This document shows positions 49,693 to 58,724 of a stretch of 64,000 nt of DNA, piece by piece. The position numbers were made by a program, and so were the translations under genes. The notes under the pieces were generated by a model. The model was not told the DNA's origin. It did no database searches and worked only from the letters and a program-made list of their open reading frames with translations. The stretch spans positions 1,302,001-1,366,000 of the forward strand of contig OZ252290.1 in NCBI GenBank assembly GCA_965250105.1, read 5' to 3'. The DNA is from JBCBSK01 sp965250105. GTDB lineage: Bacteria > Pseudomonadota > Alphaproteobacteria > Rhizobiales > Tepidamorphaceae. Numbering within the stretch: the first letter of the stretch is position 1; each line of letters starts with the position of its first letter.

Positions 49693-51207
49693 GTGATCGA
49701 GCAGATTGTCGAGGCCTTCATCGCGGCGCTGACCATCGGCAATCTGATCGCCATCGCCGGTGGCATCACGCTCGGCATCATGATCGGCGCCATTCCAGGG
49801 CTCGGCAGCGTCACCGCCATGGCGGTCCTGATCCCGGTGACCTTCTACATGTCGCCGCTCGCGGCCATCGCCTTCCTGGTCGGCGTCAACAAGGGCGGCA
49901 CATCTGGCGGCGCCATCCCCGCCATTCTTCTCAACAGTCCCGGCACGCCGGAAGCGGCCGCCACCGCCATGGACGGCTATCCCATGGCCAAGCGCGGCGA
50001 GGCCCACAGGGCGCTGAAATTCGCCCTGTTCTCGTCGGTGTCGGGCGACACGATCTCGGACATCCTGTTGATCGTGCTGGTCGTGCCGTTCGCCGCGATC
50101 GCGCTGCAATTCGGCCCGCTCGAATATACCGCCGTGCTGATCTTCGCCTTCGCGCTTCTCGCAGGCATCGCGGGCGATTCGCCGCTCAAGGGCACGATCG
50201 CGATCTTCATCGGCGCGTTCCTGTCGACCGTCGGCCTCGACCCGGTGCACAGCACCCAGCGCATGACCTTCGACCAGGTCGAACTCTATGACGGCTTCTC
50301 GCTCCCCGCCTTGGCGATCGGCGCGCTCGCTCTGTCGTCGGTCCTGTTGCAGCTGTCGGATCTCTTCCGCGCCGGCGGGCGCGAGAGCTTCGTCGTCGAT
50401 CAGGCCGTCGGCGGCAAGGCCGGCGCGCTGCCCTTCCGCGAATACATCTCCTACTGGCAGACGATTACACGCAGTTCGCTGATCGGCTCGCTGGTCGGCA
50501 TGCTGCCTGGCCTCGGCGTCACGCTCGCCGCCTTCCTGTCCTATGGCGCGGCGCGGCGTGCCTCGCCGCGCGGCGACAATTTCGGCAAGGGCGAGCCGGA
50601 AGGCATCATCGCGACGGAAGCCGCCAACAGCGCCGTCGTCGGCTCCAATCTCCTGCCGACCATCGCGCTCGGCATTCCGGGCAATATCGCCGCGGCACTT
50701 CTGATCGGCGCGCTCGTCATGCATGGCGTGGTGCCGGGACCGTTCATGCTGAGGATGCATGGCGAGCTCATCTTCGCGCTGTTCGCCTCGATGATCCTGG
50801 CCAACGGGATCCATCTGGCGATCGGGCGCGCCGGGATCAATCTATGGGTGCGCTTCGCGCGCATTCCGCGCGGACTTATTCTGCCCCCGGTCATTCTCTT
50901 CTGCATGATCGGGATCTATCTTCCCGCGCAGTCTTTATGGGATGTGTCGGTGATGTTCGTCTTCGCCGCCCTCGGGCTCGTGCTGCACCGGACCGGCTTT
51001 CCGCTCGTCTGCGTGGTGATCGGCTTTCTGTTGAGCGATCTGTTCGAGACCTCGCTGCGCCAGAGCCTGCTTCTGTATCAGGAACGCTATTGGGAAATGC
51101 TGCTGAGCCCGGTGGCGATGATCTTCCTCCTTCTGTCGGCGGCGGTCATGGCGCGGTCCGTCCTGCGCAAGGCCCGCCGCCAGACCGCGACCGGACACCA
51201 GACATGA
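49693..51207 (+). CDS. TctA-family large permease
   Basis: A 504-residue polytopic permease with the TctA signatures GIMIGAIPGLGSVTAMAVLIP, GVNKGGTSGGAIPAILLNSPGTP (split) and the repeated motif SLVGMLPGLGVTLAAFLSYG, as well as AANSAVVGSNLLPTIALGIPG. Transport is driven by an ion gradient. The start is GTG 49693, 13 bp after tctB. Its stop overlaps the regulator start by 4 bp. Confidence 0.95.
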   Translation: MIEQIVEAFIAALTIGNLIAIAGGITLGIMIGAIPGLGSVTAMAVLIPVTFYMSPLAAIAFLVGVNKGGTSGGAIPAILLNSPGTPEAAATAMDGYPMAKRGEAHRALKFALFSSVSGDTISDILLIVLVVPFAAIALQFGPLEYTAVLIFAFALLAGIAGDSPLKGTIAIFIGAFLSTVGLDPVHSTQRMTFDQVELYDGFSLPALAIGALALSSVLLQLSDLFRAGGRESFVVDQAVGGKAGALPFREYISYWQTITRSSLIGSLVGMLPGLGVTLAAFLSYGAARRASPRGDNFGKGEPEGIIATEAANSAVVGSNLLPTIALGIPGNIAAALLIGALVMHGVVPGPFMLRMHGELIFALFASMILANGIHLAIGRAGINLWVRFARIPRGLILPPVILFCMIGIYLPAQSLWDVSVMFVFAALGLVLHRTGFPLVCVVIGFLLSDLFETSLRQSLLLYQERYWEMLLSPVAMIFLLLSAAVMARSVLRKARRQTATGHQT

Positions 51208-51986
51208 CCGCACCCAAACGCCGTGACACGCCCGAGCCGGATCTTGAAACGGTGCTCCTGGCCGAGATGCGCCACCATCTGAGCGTCGACAAGGCGACCA
51301 AGCGCAGCGCGCTCCGGCTCGCCCTGACCAGCGCGATCCGCGACGGCGTGCTAAAGCCCGGTGAGCGGCTGCCGGCGGAAACCGACCTCGCCCGCATGCT
51401 CGGCGTCAGCCTCGGCACGGTGCAGAACGCGCTCGGCCAGATCCAGGATCTCGGCCTCGTGGTGCGCCGGCGCGGCGACGGCACCCGCGTCCTCGACGAT
51501 ACCGCCATGGCGCCCTCGGTCTGGCATTTCCGCTTCCGGGTGCGCCAGACCGGCCTGCCCTTCCGGACCGCCAATCAGGAGATCGAGATCCTGCAGACCT
51601 CGGCCCGGGGACCGTGGACCGACCATCTCGGCGCGGTGCCGGACTATACCGTCATCCGCCGGGTCTATGCCGGCGAGGATGGCCTGCGGCTCGGCGCGGA
51701 GATGTATCTCGACGCGGCGCGCGTGCCGGCGCATGAACTGTCGGCCAGCGAACTGAAATCGACCAATCTGCGCCCGCTCCTGGAGCAGCATTGCAATCTG
51801 AAGGTGAAGACGGCCCGCCACGAAGCCTATTGCGACGAGATCCCGCCGCGCGAGGCCGGGCTGTTCTCGATGCCGTTCAAGACCATGTGCTTCCGCATCG
51901 AGGCGCGTGCCTTCACCGACAAGAACACGCCGTTCTATTTCCAGAACATCTTCGCGCCCGTCGACAAGCTGGCGCTGATCTTCTGA
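51204..51986 (+). CDS. GntR/UTRA-family transcriptional regulator
   Basis: A 260-residue regulator. The N-terminal winged helix (LRLALTSAIRDGVLKPGERLPAETDLARMLGVSLGTVQNAL, split; residues 35-75) is followed by a UTRA-type ligand domain of about 160 residues. ATG 51204 overlaps the tctA stop (ATGA), so regulator and transporter are made together, which suggests it senses the transported carboxylate. Candidate operators lie in the tctC upstream region. Confidence 0.88.
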   Translation: MTAPKRRDTPEPDLETVLLAEMRHHLSVDKATKRSALRLALTSAIRDGVLKPGERLPAETDLARMLGVSLGTVQNALGQIQDLGLVVRRRGDGTRVLDDTAMAPSVWHFRFRVRQTGLPFRTANQEIEILQTSARGPWTDHLGAVPDYTVIRRVYAGEDGLRLGAEMYLDAARVPAHELSASELKSTNLRPLLEQHCNLKVKTARHEAYCDEIPPREAGLFSMPFKTMCFRIEARAFTDKNTPFYFQNIFAPVDKLALIF

Positions 51987-52208
51987 GGCAGGTAGGCGCT
52001 TCTCATCCGAGACTTGAAACGCCGCGCGCCAACCGCCATCAGCCCACCGGCTTGGTCGGCGGCGGGCAAAGACGACTCCGAAACGGTTGCTTCAAGCCGG
52101 GGCCGCAAGCGCAGCGACCTGGTCGTGAGGTAGAAAATGGAGGTGAGAGGCGGTGCCTCGAACCGGAACCAGCGCGTTGGGTTGGCGGGCGGCAACGCGC
52201 GAACATAA
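51987..52208. other. Intergenic region without visible gene
   Basis: This 222-bp stretch lies between the GntR/UTRA gene and the convergent tRNA. I see no ORF, hairpin with a T-run or repeat here. Confidence 0.4.
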
Positions 52209-52283
52209 ATGGTGGGCGTGACTGGGATTGAACCAGTGACCCCTACGATGTCAACGTAGTGCTCTCCCGCTGAGCTACACGCC
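52209..52283 (-). tRNA. tRNA-Val (anticodon GAC)
   Basis: On the minus strand the sequence folds into a full cloverleaf. The acceptor stem is GGGCGTG/CACGCCC, the D arm GCTCAGCGGGAGAGC, the anticodon stem CTACG/CGTAG with loop TTGACAT (anticodon GAC, reading GUC/GUU valine codons), and the T arm CTGGTTCAATCCCAG. Discriminator A and CCA are encoded. Confidence 0.97.
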
Positions 52284-52313
52284 CGACCGGCCGGGTTTGT
52301 CGAACGCCGGCGA

Positions 52314-52535
52314 TCAAGGAGCGTTGCTATAGCCCTTTCGGGGCGCCCGATGCAAGAGGGCCGCGACGCGATCTTGCAGGATCTCGTCGACGGAACGCGC
52401 CGACCGCCGAACCATCCCGCCGCGCGGCGCGCCCGACGGCGCATAACGGGCATAAGCGGGATGCCCTTGGACAAAGGCGTTGAAACTGTCGCCCGCGTCG
52501 GCTAGACCACGCCGTCTGATAGGATAGCTATACAC
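52314..52535 (-). CDS. Possible small hypothetical protein
   Basis: An open frame of 73 residues from GTG 52535 with readable composition (GDSFNAFVQGHPAYARYAPSG, split; then RSVDEILQDRVAALLHR). Codon use in the last 60 codons looks normal for this genome, but the start region is poor, with no SD, and the only internal ATG is at residue 42. It lies 30 bp upstream of the tRNA on the same strand. No family recognised; it may not be expressed. Confidence 0.3.
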   Translation of the reverse strand: MYSYPIRRRGLADAGDSFNAFVQGHPAYARYAPSGAPRGGMVRRSARSVDEILQDRVAALLHRAPRKGYSNAP

Positions 52536-52700
52536 GCTTCGTATGTGGATCGTCGCGCATAGCGACCATTCGCCAACCGTTGCAACGACCTCGCGCCGCG
52601 AAGAGCCCGGCTTCCGCACCCGGGCGACGACGGAGCTTCGACCGGCCCTGCAATGCCTGGCGACGCGATCCGCGACATCTGGAATTGGAGACGTCCCCGC

Positions 52701-52982
52701 ATGTCCACAACGCTTGACACCGTCGCCGACATCATCTCGGAAACGTGCGACATTCCGCGCGAGGATATCAAGGCCGACAGCCATGTCATCGACGATCTCG
52801 GCATCGACAGCCTCGACTTCCTCGACGTGATCTTCGCCGTCGACAAGGCGTTCGGCATCAAGGTGCCGCATGAACAATGGACCGAGGAAGTGAACGAAGG
52901 CCGGGCCAATGCCGAGGACTATTTCGTCCTCAGCAATCTGTGCACCCGGATCGACGAACTCGTCGCCCAGAAATCCGCCTGA
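52701..52982 (+). CDS. acpXL: Acyl carrier protein AcpXL (very-long-chain fatty acid)
   Basis: A 93-residue acyl carrier protein with the phosphopantetheine serine in LGIDSLDFLDVIF. It is longer than housekeeping AcpP and ends DELVAQKSA, as in the AcpXL group. It carries the growing C26-C28 hydroxy chain that is added to lipid A. It is first in the operon acpXL-fabZ-fabF2-fabF1-adh-lpxXL; this gene order is the main evidence for the specialised role. ATG 52701 matches the ACP N-terminus. Confidence 0.9.
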   Translation: MSTTLDTVADIISETCDIPREDIKADSHVIDDLGIDSLDFLDVIFAVDKAFGIKVPHEQWTEEVNEGRANAEDYFVLSNLCTRIDELVAQKSA

Positions 52983-53028
52983 CCCAGGCATCCGACCAGC
53001 CGGCCCGCGCGGACCCGGTCCTACTCCC

Positions 53029-53514
53029 ATGAATCTCGAGCGTTTCGAACTCATCGACGACATCGTGACCCTCGATGCCAAGGACGGCATCGTCGAGGCG
53101 CGCATGGTCGTGCCCGCCGAAAGCCCGGTCTTCGAGGGCCATTTCCCCGGCTTTCCGCTGGTGCCGGGCGTGATGCTGATCGAGGCCATGGCGCAAACCT
53201 GCGGGCTGATGGTGCTGATGGTGTTCGACTTCCAGCGCATGGCGTTTCTGTCGGGCGTCACCTCGGCCAAGTTTCGCGGCCTCGTGAAGCCCAATGACGT
53301 GCTGGCGGTGCATGGCAGTCTGGTCCAGGCTGGCCAGGGCTACGCGGTGGCCAAGGGCCGGGTTCTGTTGAACGACCAGAAGGTCGCCGAGGCCGAGATC
53401 AAATACGGCCTGGTGAAGTTCCCCAATCCGGCCATCATCGCCGCGCTGCACGACCGCGCCGCCCGGCTTGGCGTGCCGCTGCCCGAGGCGGCCGCGCTGC
53501 CGGAAACCCAGTGA
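53029..53514 (+). CDS. FabZ-like 3-hydroxyacyl-ACP dehydratase of the VLCFA pathway
   Basis: A 161-residue hot-dog-fold dehydratase. The active-site motif GHFPGFPLVPGVMLIEAMAQ carries the catalytic His and Glu, followed by SGVTSAKFRGLVKPND. It removes water from 3-hydroxyacyl-AcpXL during chain lengthening. Start ATG 53029 gives the family N-terminus (MNLERFELID). Its stop overlaps the GTG of the next gene by 4 bp. Confidence 0.92.
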   Translation: MNLERFELIDDIVTLDAKDGIVEARMVVPAESPVFEGHFPGFPLVPGVMLIEAMAQTCGLMVLMVFDFQRMAFLSGVTSAKFRGLVKPNDVLAVHGSLVQAGQGYAVAKGRVLLNDQKVAEAEIKYGLVKFPNPAIIAALHDRAARLGVPLPEAAALPETQ

Positions 53515-54737
53515 CGGCCCTGACCATGACCCGCCGCGACGTCTGGATCACAGGGATTGGCATCGTCTCGGCGCTCGGCGACGGGCGCGCGGAGACCTGG
53601 GCCGGGCTGAACGATACGAGCGACCCCTTTGCGCTTGTCGACAGCGAGACCTTCGCGCCGTTTTCTTACTACAAGGCCGTCGACGTCGATCTGTCGACCC
53701 AGATCCCCAAGCGCGGCGACCAGCGCCAGATGGATGTCTGGCAGCGGCTCGGCGTCTATGCGGCCGGCCGCGCGCTCGACGATGCCGGCGTCAAGAACGA
53801 TCCCGAACTGCTCGACCGGATGGACATGATCGTCGCCGCCGGCGGCGGCGAGCGCGATCTCGACGTCGACAATGCCGGCATGAAGCTGGTGCGCGAGCGC
53901 GGCGCCATTGATGCGGAACTGAACGAGTTCCTGGCCACCAATCTGCGCCCGACGCTGTTTCTCGCGCAATTGCCCAATCTCCTGGCCGGCAATATCTCGA
54001 TCGTCCACGGCGTGACCGGATCGTCGCGCACCTTCATGGGCGAGGAATTGTCGGGCGCCGATGCCGTGCGCATCGCGTTCAGCCGCATCGCGGCCGGCCA
54101 GAGCGAGATGACGCTGGTTGGCGGCGCCTATAACGGCGCGCGGCCCGATATCTTCCTGCTCTACGAACTGACCCGGCGCATGTGGCGCGGCGCGCCGTCG
54201 AGCGTCTGGGAGCGCGGCGAGACGGGCGGATTGATGCTCGGCACCGGCGGGATCTTCCTGGTGCTCGAAAGCGCCGATCACGCGGCGGCCCGCGGCGCAA
54301 AGCCGATCGCCAGGCTGCGCGACATCGCGACCGACCGGTCGCGGCGCGGCGACGGCGAGGCGCTGGCGGCGCTCGGCGCCCATTGGGCCAGGATGCGCGA
54401 CCGGGCGTTCGGCGGCGACCTCGGCGTCCTGTCGAGCGTGACCGGCGCCGAACCGGCAAGCGGCATCGAACGCTCTTTTCTCGACAGGCTGTCGGCGGAA
54501 GCCGGCCCGCTCAACGTGCGGGCACCGGTGACCCGGACCGGGCATCTCACCGAGAACCAGATCGTGTTCAATATCGCGGTCGCCGCTCTCAGCCTCGATC
54601 AGGGCAAGCTCTACGCGCCCAATCCGGTGACGGCGATGGAACCCGCCGGGCAGCCTGCGATCGATCGCGCGCTTGTGCTATGTGTCGGCCAATGGCGCGG
54701 CGAGGGCATGGCGCTGCTCGACCGCGCCGAAAGCTAG
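53511..54737 (+). CDS. Ketoacyl synthase-like protein FabF2XL, lacking the catalytic Cys
   Basis: A 408-residue thiolase-fold ketosynthase homologue. In place of the nucleophile motif TACASG it reads VTGSSRTFMGEE, with Ser at about residues 171-172. The first catalytic His region HGT is replaced by VTGAEPASG; only the last His remains (RTGHLTENQ). It therefore resembles a chain-length-factor partner (KS-beta) and may form a heterodimer with the next gene product. GTG 53511 overlaps the fabZ stop; ATG 53526 is an alternative. Confidence 0.88.
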   Translation: MTALTMTRRDVWITGIGIVSALGDGRAETWAGLNDTSDPFALVDSETFAPFSYYKAVDVDLSTQIPKRGDQRQMDVWQRLGVYAAGRALDDAGVKNDPELLDRMDMIVAAGGGERDLDVDNAGMKLVRERGAIDAELNEFLATNLRPTLFLAQLPNLLAGNISIVHGVTGSSRTFMGEELSGADAVRIAFSRIAAGQSEMTLVGGAYNGARPDIFLLYELTRRMWRGAPSSVWERGETGGLMLGTGGIFLVLESADHAAARGAKPIARLRDIATDRSRRGDGEALAALGAHWARMRDRAFGGDLGVLSSVTGAEPASGIERSFLDRLSAEAGPLNVRAPVTRTGHLTENQIVFNIAVAALSLDQGKLYAPNPVTAMEPAGQPAIDRALVLCVGQWRGEGMALLDRAES

Positions 54738-54764
54738 ACCGAACAGCCCGAGGAGGCACAGCCG

Positions 54765-56051
54765 ATGACGACGCGGAGCCTGACGGACCGGCGTGGCCAG
54801 CCGATCGTTTCGGTTACCGGCATGGGCATGACCACATCGCTTGGGCGCGGTCTCGACGACAACTGGGCCGGGCTGACGGCGGGTCGCAGCGGCATCCGCC
54901 GCATCGACCGGTTCGATCCCACCAATGTGCGCACCCAGATCGCCGGCACCGTGCAGGGCTATGAGGACGTCCACGCCTCGACGCCCCTCCTGTCCGCCAA
55001 GGTGGCCGAGGATGTGGTCGAGGAGGCGCTCGGCCATGCCGCGATCGGGCCCGAGGGCGATTTTCCGGGGCCGATGTTCCTCGCCATGCCGCCGATCGAA
55101 CTGGAATGGCCGGAAAAGCTCGCCCTGTCGGCGAAGCTGAACGGCGACGGTGATCCCGACTATGTCAAGCTGACCACGATCGCCGATCTGGCGCCGCAAT
55201 CCATGGCACATCAGTTCGAACTGGCGATCGTCAGCGACCGCATCGCCGAACGCTTCGGCACCAAGGGCTCGCCGATCTCGCTGACCACGGCGTGCGCGTC
55301 CGGCGCGACGGCGATCCAGCTCGCGGTCGAGGCGCTGCGGCGCGGCGAGATCGAGGCCGCCCTCGTCGTCTGCACCGATGCCTCGGTGCAGGCCGAGACG
55401 GTGATCCGCTTCAACCTGCTGTCGGCGCTGTCGACCCAGAACGATCCGCCGGAAAAGGCGTCGAAGCCGTTTTCCAAGAACCGCGACGGCTTCGTCATGT
55501 CGGAGGGCGCGGCCGCCCTGGTGCTCGAAACCCGCGAGCGCGCGCTGGCGCGCGGGGCGCGCGAATTCGGTGTCATCGCCGGCTGCGGCGACAAGGCCGA
55601 CAGCTTCCACCGCACCCGCTCGAACCCCGACGGCAAGGCCATCGTGCGCGCCATGCAGAACGCGCTCGACGATGCCGCCGTCACGCCCGCCGATATCGAC
55701 TACATCAACGCGCATGGCACCTCGACGCCGGAAAACGACAAGATGGAGAGTTTCGGCGTGTCGGCGGTGTTCGAGGACCGGGCGACATCGATCCCGATCA
55801 GTTCCAACAAGTCGATGATCGGCCATACGATCACCGCCGCCGGTGCCATCGAGGCGGTGATCACCCTGATGACGCTGCGCGAGAACCGGCTGCCGCCGAC
55901 GATCAACTACGATATCCCGGACCCGGCGATCGAGCTCGATGTCGTGCCCAATGTAGCGCGCGACGCGGATGTCGGCGTGGCGCTGTCGAATTCCTTCGGC
56001 TTCGGCGGCCAGAATTCCTGCCTGGTGATCGCGCGCGAACCACTAAGCTGA
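54765..56051 (+). CDS. Beta-ketoacyl-ACP synthase FabF1XL
   Basis: A 428-residue condensing enzyme with the full catalytic set: Cys177 in TTACASGA, His317 in INAHGTSTPEND and the last His in SNKSMIGHTITAAGA, plus the C-terminal NSFGFGGQNS. It should extend the chain on AcpXL with malonyl units. It follows the catalytically altered FabF2-like gene by 27 bp, an arrangement like KS-alpha/KS-beta pairs in polyketide systems. Confidence 0.95.
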   Translation: MTTRSLTDRRGQPIVSVTGMGMTTSLGRGLDDNWAGLTAGRSGIRRIDRFDPTNVRTQIAGTVQGYEDVHASTPLLSAKVAEDVVEEALGHAAIGPEGDFPGPMFLAMPPIELEWPEKLALSAKLNGDGDPDYVKLTTIADLAPQSMAHQFELAIVSDRIAERFGTKGSPISLTTACASGATAIQLAVEALRRGEIEAALVVCTDASVQAETVIRFNLLSALSTQNDPPEKASKPFSKNRDGFVMSEGAAALVLETRERALARGAREFGVIAGCGDKADSFHRTRSNPDGKAIVRAMQNALDDAAVTPADIDYINAHGTSTPENDKMESFGVSAVFEDRATSIPISSNKSMIGHTITAAGAIEAVITLMTLRENRLPPTINYDIPDPAIELDVVPNVARDADVGVALSNSFGFGGQNSCLVIAREPLS

Positions 56052-56073
56052 CGGCCCGAGGCTGACCCCACCC

Positions 56074-56092
56074 CGCGCCGCCTCGCGGCGCG
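56074..56092 (+). other. Intercistronic hairpin in the VLCFA operon
   Basis: CGCGCCGC (56074-56081), loop CTC, GCGGCGCG (56085-56092) lies in the 63-bp gap between fabF1 and the dehydrogenase gene. There is no T-run, so it is more likely an mRNA-stability or attenuation element than a full terminator. Confidence 0.45.
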
Positions 56093-56114
56093 ACATCTAG
56101 GACAAGACTGCCAT

Positions 56115-57137
56115 ATGCGTGCATTGAGGCTTCACGGCGACCGCGACCTCCGGCTCGACGAGATCGACCCGCCGCCTGCGCCCGGCGACGGCGAGGTCCA
56201 GGTCCGGGTGCGCGCCATGGCGCTCAACCATATCGACGTCTGGGGCTGGCGCGGCATGGCGTTCGCCAAGCGCCAGCTGCCGCTCGTCGTCGGCGCCGAG
56301 GCGATGGGCGAGATCACCGCGCTTGGCCCCGGCGTCACGGATCGCGCGGTGGGCGACCGGGTGACGTTTTTCGGCGCCAAGACCTGCGGCGTCTGCCGCG
56401 CCTGCCGGGAGGGTCGCGACAATCTCTGCGAGAATGTCGGCGGGGTGATGGGCTTCCACCTCGACGGTTTCTGCCGCGACGCGCTCAATATCGAGGCCAG
56501 GTTCACGATCCCCGTGCCCGATAACGTGTCGGACACGCATGCGGCCTGCGCGTCGGTGACCTTCGGCACGCCGGTCCACATGCTCTATGACAATGCCAAG
56601 CTCGAAGCCGGCGAATGGATCCTGATCCATGCCGGCGGCTCGGGCGTCGGCTCCTCGGCGATCCGGCTGGCCAAGGATACCGGCGCCACCGTGATCACCA
56701 CGGTGGGGGACGCGGAAAAGGCCGAAAAGGCCCGGGCGCTCGGCGCCGACCACGTCATCAACTACAACGAAGACCGCTTCGAGGGCGCGGTGCGCAAGAT
56801 CACCAAGAAGCGCGGCGTCGACGTGGTGTTCGAACATGTCGGGCCGGACACCTGGGCCGGCAGCATGTTCTCGCTGAAGCGCGGCGGCCGGCTCGTCACC
56901 TGCGGCTCGACCACCGGCATCAACGCGCAGATCAACCTGTTCCAGCTCTACCAGCAGCAATTGCGGCTGATCGGCAGTTTTGGTTGCGCCATGCGCAATA
57001 TCGCCCAGAGCCTCGACAAGATGGCGTCGGGCGTCCTGCCGGTCATCGATACCGAGGTGACGCTCGACCGCTTGTCCGACGGCCTGGAACGGCTCGAAAG
57101 CCGCCGGGTCTTCGGCAAGATCGTCGTCCTGTTGTAG
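56115..57137 (+). CDS. Zinc-binding-dehydrogenase (MDR) reductase of the VLCFA cluster
   Basis: A 340-residue medium-chain dehydrogenase/reductase. The GroES-like N-domain includes the structural-zinc cysteines in TCGVCRACREGRDNLCENVG, and the Rossmann part has HAGGSGVGSSAIRLAK. The catalytic-zinc residues are not all evident: the usual Cys near residue 37 is replaced in NHIDVWGWRG. It is annotated as an alcohol dehydrogenase in rhizobial acpXL clusters; an enoyl or ketoacyl reductase role in chain extension is inferred. It is followed 12 bp later by lpxXL. Confidence 0.88.
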   Translation: MRALRLHGDRDLRLDEIDPPPAPGDGEVQVRVRAMALNHIDVWGWRGMAFAKRQLPLVVGAEAMGEITALGPGVTDRAVGDRVTFFGAKTCGVCRACREGRDNLCENVGGVMGFHLDGFCRDALNIEARFTIPVPDNVSDTHAACASVTFGTPVHMLYDNAKLEAGEWILIHAGGSGVGSSAIRLAKDTGATVITTVGDAEKAEKARALGADHVINYNEDRFEGAVRKITKKRGVDVVFEHVGPDTWAGSMFSLKRGGRLVTCGSTTGINAQINLFQLYQQQLRLIGSFGCAMRNIAQSLDKMASGVLPVIDTEVTLDRLSDGLERLESRRVFGKIVVLL

Positions 57138-57149
57138 CGCGGCCGGTCA

Positions 57150-58076
57150 ATGGCGGCGCGGCGCGGCAAGCGCAAGCTCTTTCTAGACTGGATCAGCGCC
57201 CGGATCGCGATCGGCGGGCTGGCCTTTCTCAAGCTGCTCGGCCCAGACCGGGCGGGCGCGCTGGTCGGCGGCGCGCTGAAGCGCATCGGCCCGCTGCTCC
57301 CCGTTCACAAGATCGGCCGGCGCAATCTCGCCCTCGTCTTCCCCGACCTGCCGGAGACGCGGCGCGAGGAGATCCTCAGGGGGGCCTGGGACAATCTCGG
57401 CCGCACGGCCGCCGAATATCCCCATCTCGGCGCGCTCTACGATTTCCGCTATGACGAGACGCTGGATTTCGACGCGATGAACGCCCGCGCCGAGCGGATC
57501 GAAACCGTCGGCGGGCAGTATTTCCTCGATATCGCAAAGGGTGATGGCCCGGCGATCATCTTCGCGGCCCATCTCGGCAATTGGGAACTGCCGGCGGTGT
57601 CGGCAGAACGCCACAATGTCACGAGCACGGTGCTCTACCGAACGCCCAACAACCGCTTCATCGCCGATTATGTGCGCCGCCAGCGCGCCGGCGTGATGGG
57701 CGCGCTGCTCGCCACCAATCGCAGCGCCGTTCACGGCATGGCGGCCGTGCTGGAACGCGGCGAGGTGTTCGGCCTCCTGGTCGACCAGTTCTATTCGACG
57801 GGGATAAACGTGCCGTTTCTCGGCCAGGTGACGCCGACCAACACGATCGTGCCGCGCTTGGCGCGCCAGTTCGACTGTCCGGTGCATGGCGTCCGGTCGG
57901 TGCGCCTGCCCGGCGGCCGGTTCAAGGTGGAGATCACCCCGCCGCTCGACCTGCCGCGCGATGACGACGGTGAGATCGACATCAAGGGGTCGGCGGCCCT
58001 GATCAACGAGGTGATCGGCGGCTGGATCCGCGAGCATCCCGAGCAGTGGCTGTGGTTCCACCGCCGCTGGCGGTGA
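57150..58076 (+). CDS. lpxXL: Lipid A very-long-chain acyltransferase LpxXL
   Basis: A 308-residue LpxL/HtrB-family acyltransferase. The catalytic motif is AAHLGNWELPA near residue 138, followed by RTPNNRFIADYVRRQR, LLVDQFYSTGINVPFLG and the ending HPEQWLWFHRRWR typical of the family. It should transfer the very long chain from AcpXL to lipid A at the inner membrane. It is the last gene of the operon. Confidence 0.93.
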   Translation: MAARRGKRKLFLDWISARIAIGGLAFLKLLGPDRAGALVGGALKRIGPLLPVHKIGRRNLALVFPDLPETRREEILRGAWDNLGRTAAEYPHLGALYDFRYDETLDFDAMNARAERIETVGGQYFLDIAKGDGPAIIFAAHLGNWELPAVSAERHNVTSTVLYRTPNNRFIADYVRRQRAGVMGALLATNRSAVHGMAAVLERGEVFGLLVDQFYSTGINVPFLGQVTPTNTIVPRLARQFDCPVHGVRSVRLPGGRFKVEITPPLDLPRDDDGEIDIKGSAALINEVIGGWIREHPEQWLWFHRRWR

Positions 58077-58123
58077 GGCCGCGTGGCACGACGCGCCTCG
58101 TCAGGAACCGCGTCCAGCCGGTG

Positions 58124-58483
58124 TCAGGCGGCGAGCAGCCGTTCGACCTGATTGACCAGATCCTTGAGATGGAACGGCTTGGACAGCACCTTGGCGTCCT
58201 TCGGCGCGTTCGAATCCGGGTTCAGCGCGACCGCGGCGAAGCCCGTGATGAACATGACCCTGAGGCCGGGATCGATCTCGGTCGCCCGGCGGGCCAGTTC
58301 GATGCCGTCCATCTCCGGCATCACGATATCGGTGAGAAGAAGATCGAAGCTCTCGTCGCACAGCCGGTCATAGGCGGCCTGCCCGTCGCCGAACGCCACC
58401 ACCTCATAGCCCGCCGATTGCAGCGCGCGTTCGAGGAAGGCGCGCATCGACTCGTCGTCTTCGGCCAGCAGGATCTTGGTCAT
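58124..58483 (-). CDS. cpdR: CpdR-like single-domain response regulator
   Basis: A 119-residue receiver domain without an output domain. Acidic pocket EDD at residues 8-10, phospho-acceptor Asp52 in LLTDIVMPEMDG, Thr in MFITGFAAVA and Lys in LSKPFHLKDL are all present. Sequence and length match CpdR, which in alphaproteobacteria steers ClpXP proteolysis of cell-cycle regulators. It is divergent from the N-formylglutamate amidohydrolase gene, an arrangement I recall from related genomes. Confidence 0.92.
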   Translation of the reverse strand: MTKILLAEDDESMRAFLERALQSAGYEVVAFGDGQAAYDRLCDESFDLLLTDIVMPEMDGIELARRATEIDPGLRVMFITGFAAVALNPDSNAPKDAKVLSKPFHLKDLVNQVERLLAA

Positions 58484-58724
58484 TCGCCCCTCTACCCTTC
58501 CGCGTCGGCGCCCGCCGACAGGTAAACGTCTTCACCGAAATTCGTCCAGCCGGCCTTGCCGGCGCGGTGGACAGCCACATAACGCCTTGGCACAGTGGCA
58601 CGAGATTGCGAGTTCCCGAGCCGGCCGCCGCGACGCAGAATGCCTTGCGTCGATTACCGCAAAACCGGCCCGCGCGCCAACCATGTTGGCGACGCCGAAC
58701 ATGTGGGTGAGGTTCAGCCAGGCT

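Noticed and set aside
58595..58609. TGGCACGAGATTGCG resembling a sigma-54 promoter before the amidohydrolase
   Set aside because: The GG to GC spacing is 9 bp instead of the required 10, so sigma-54 recognition is unlikely.
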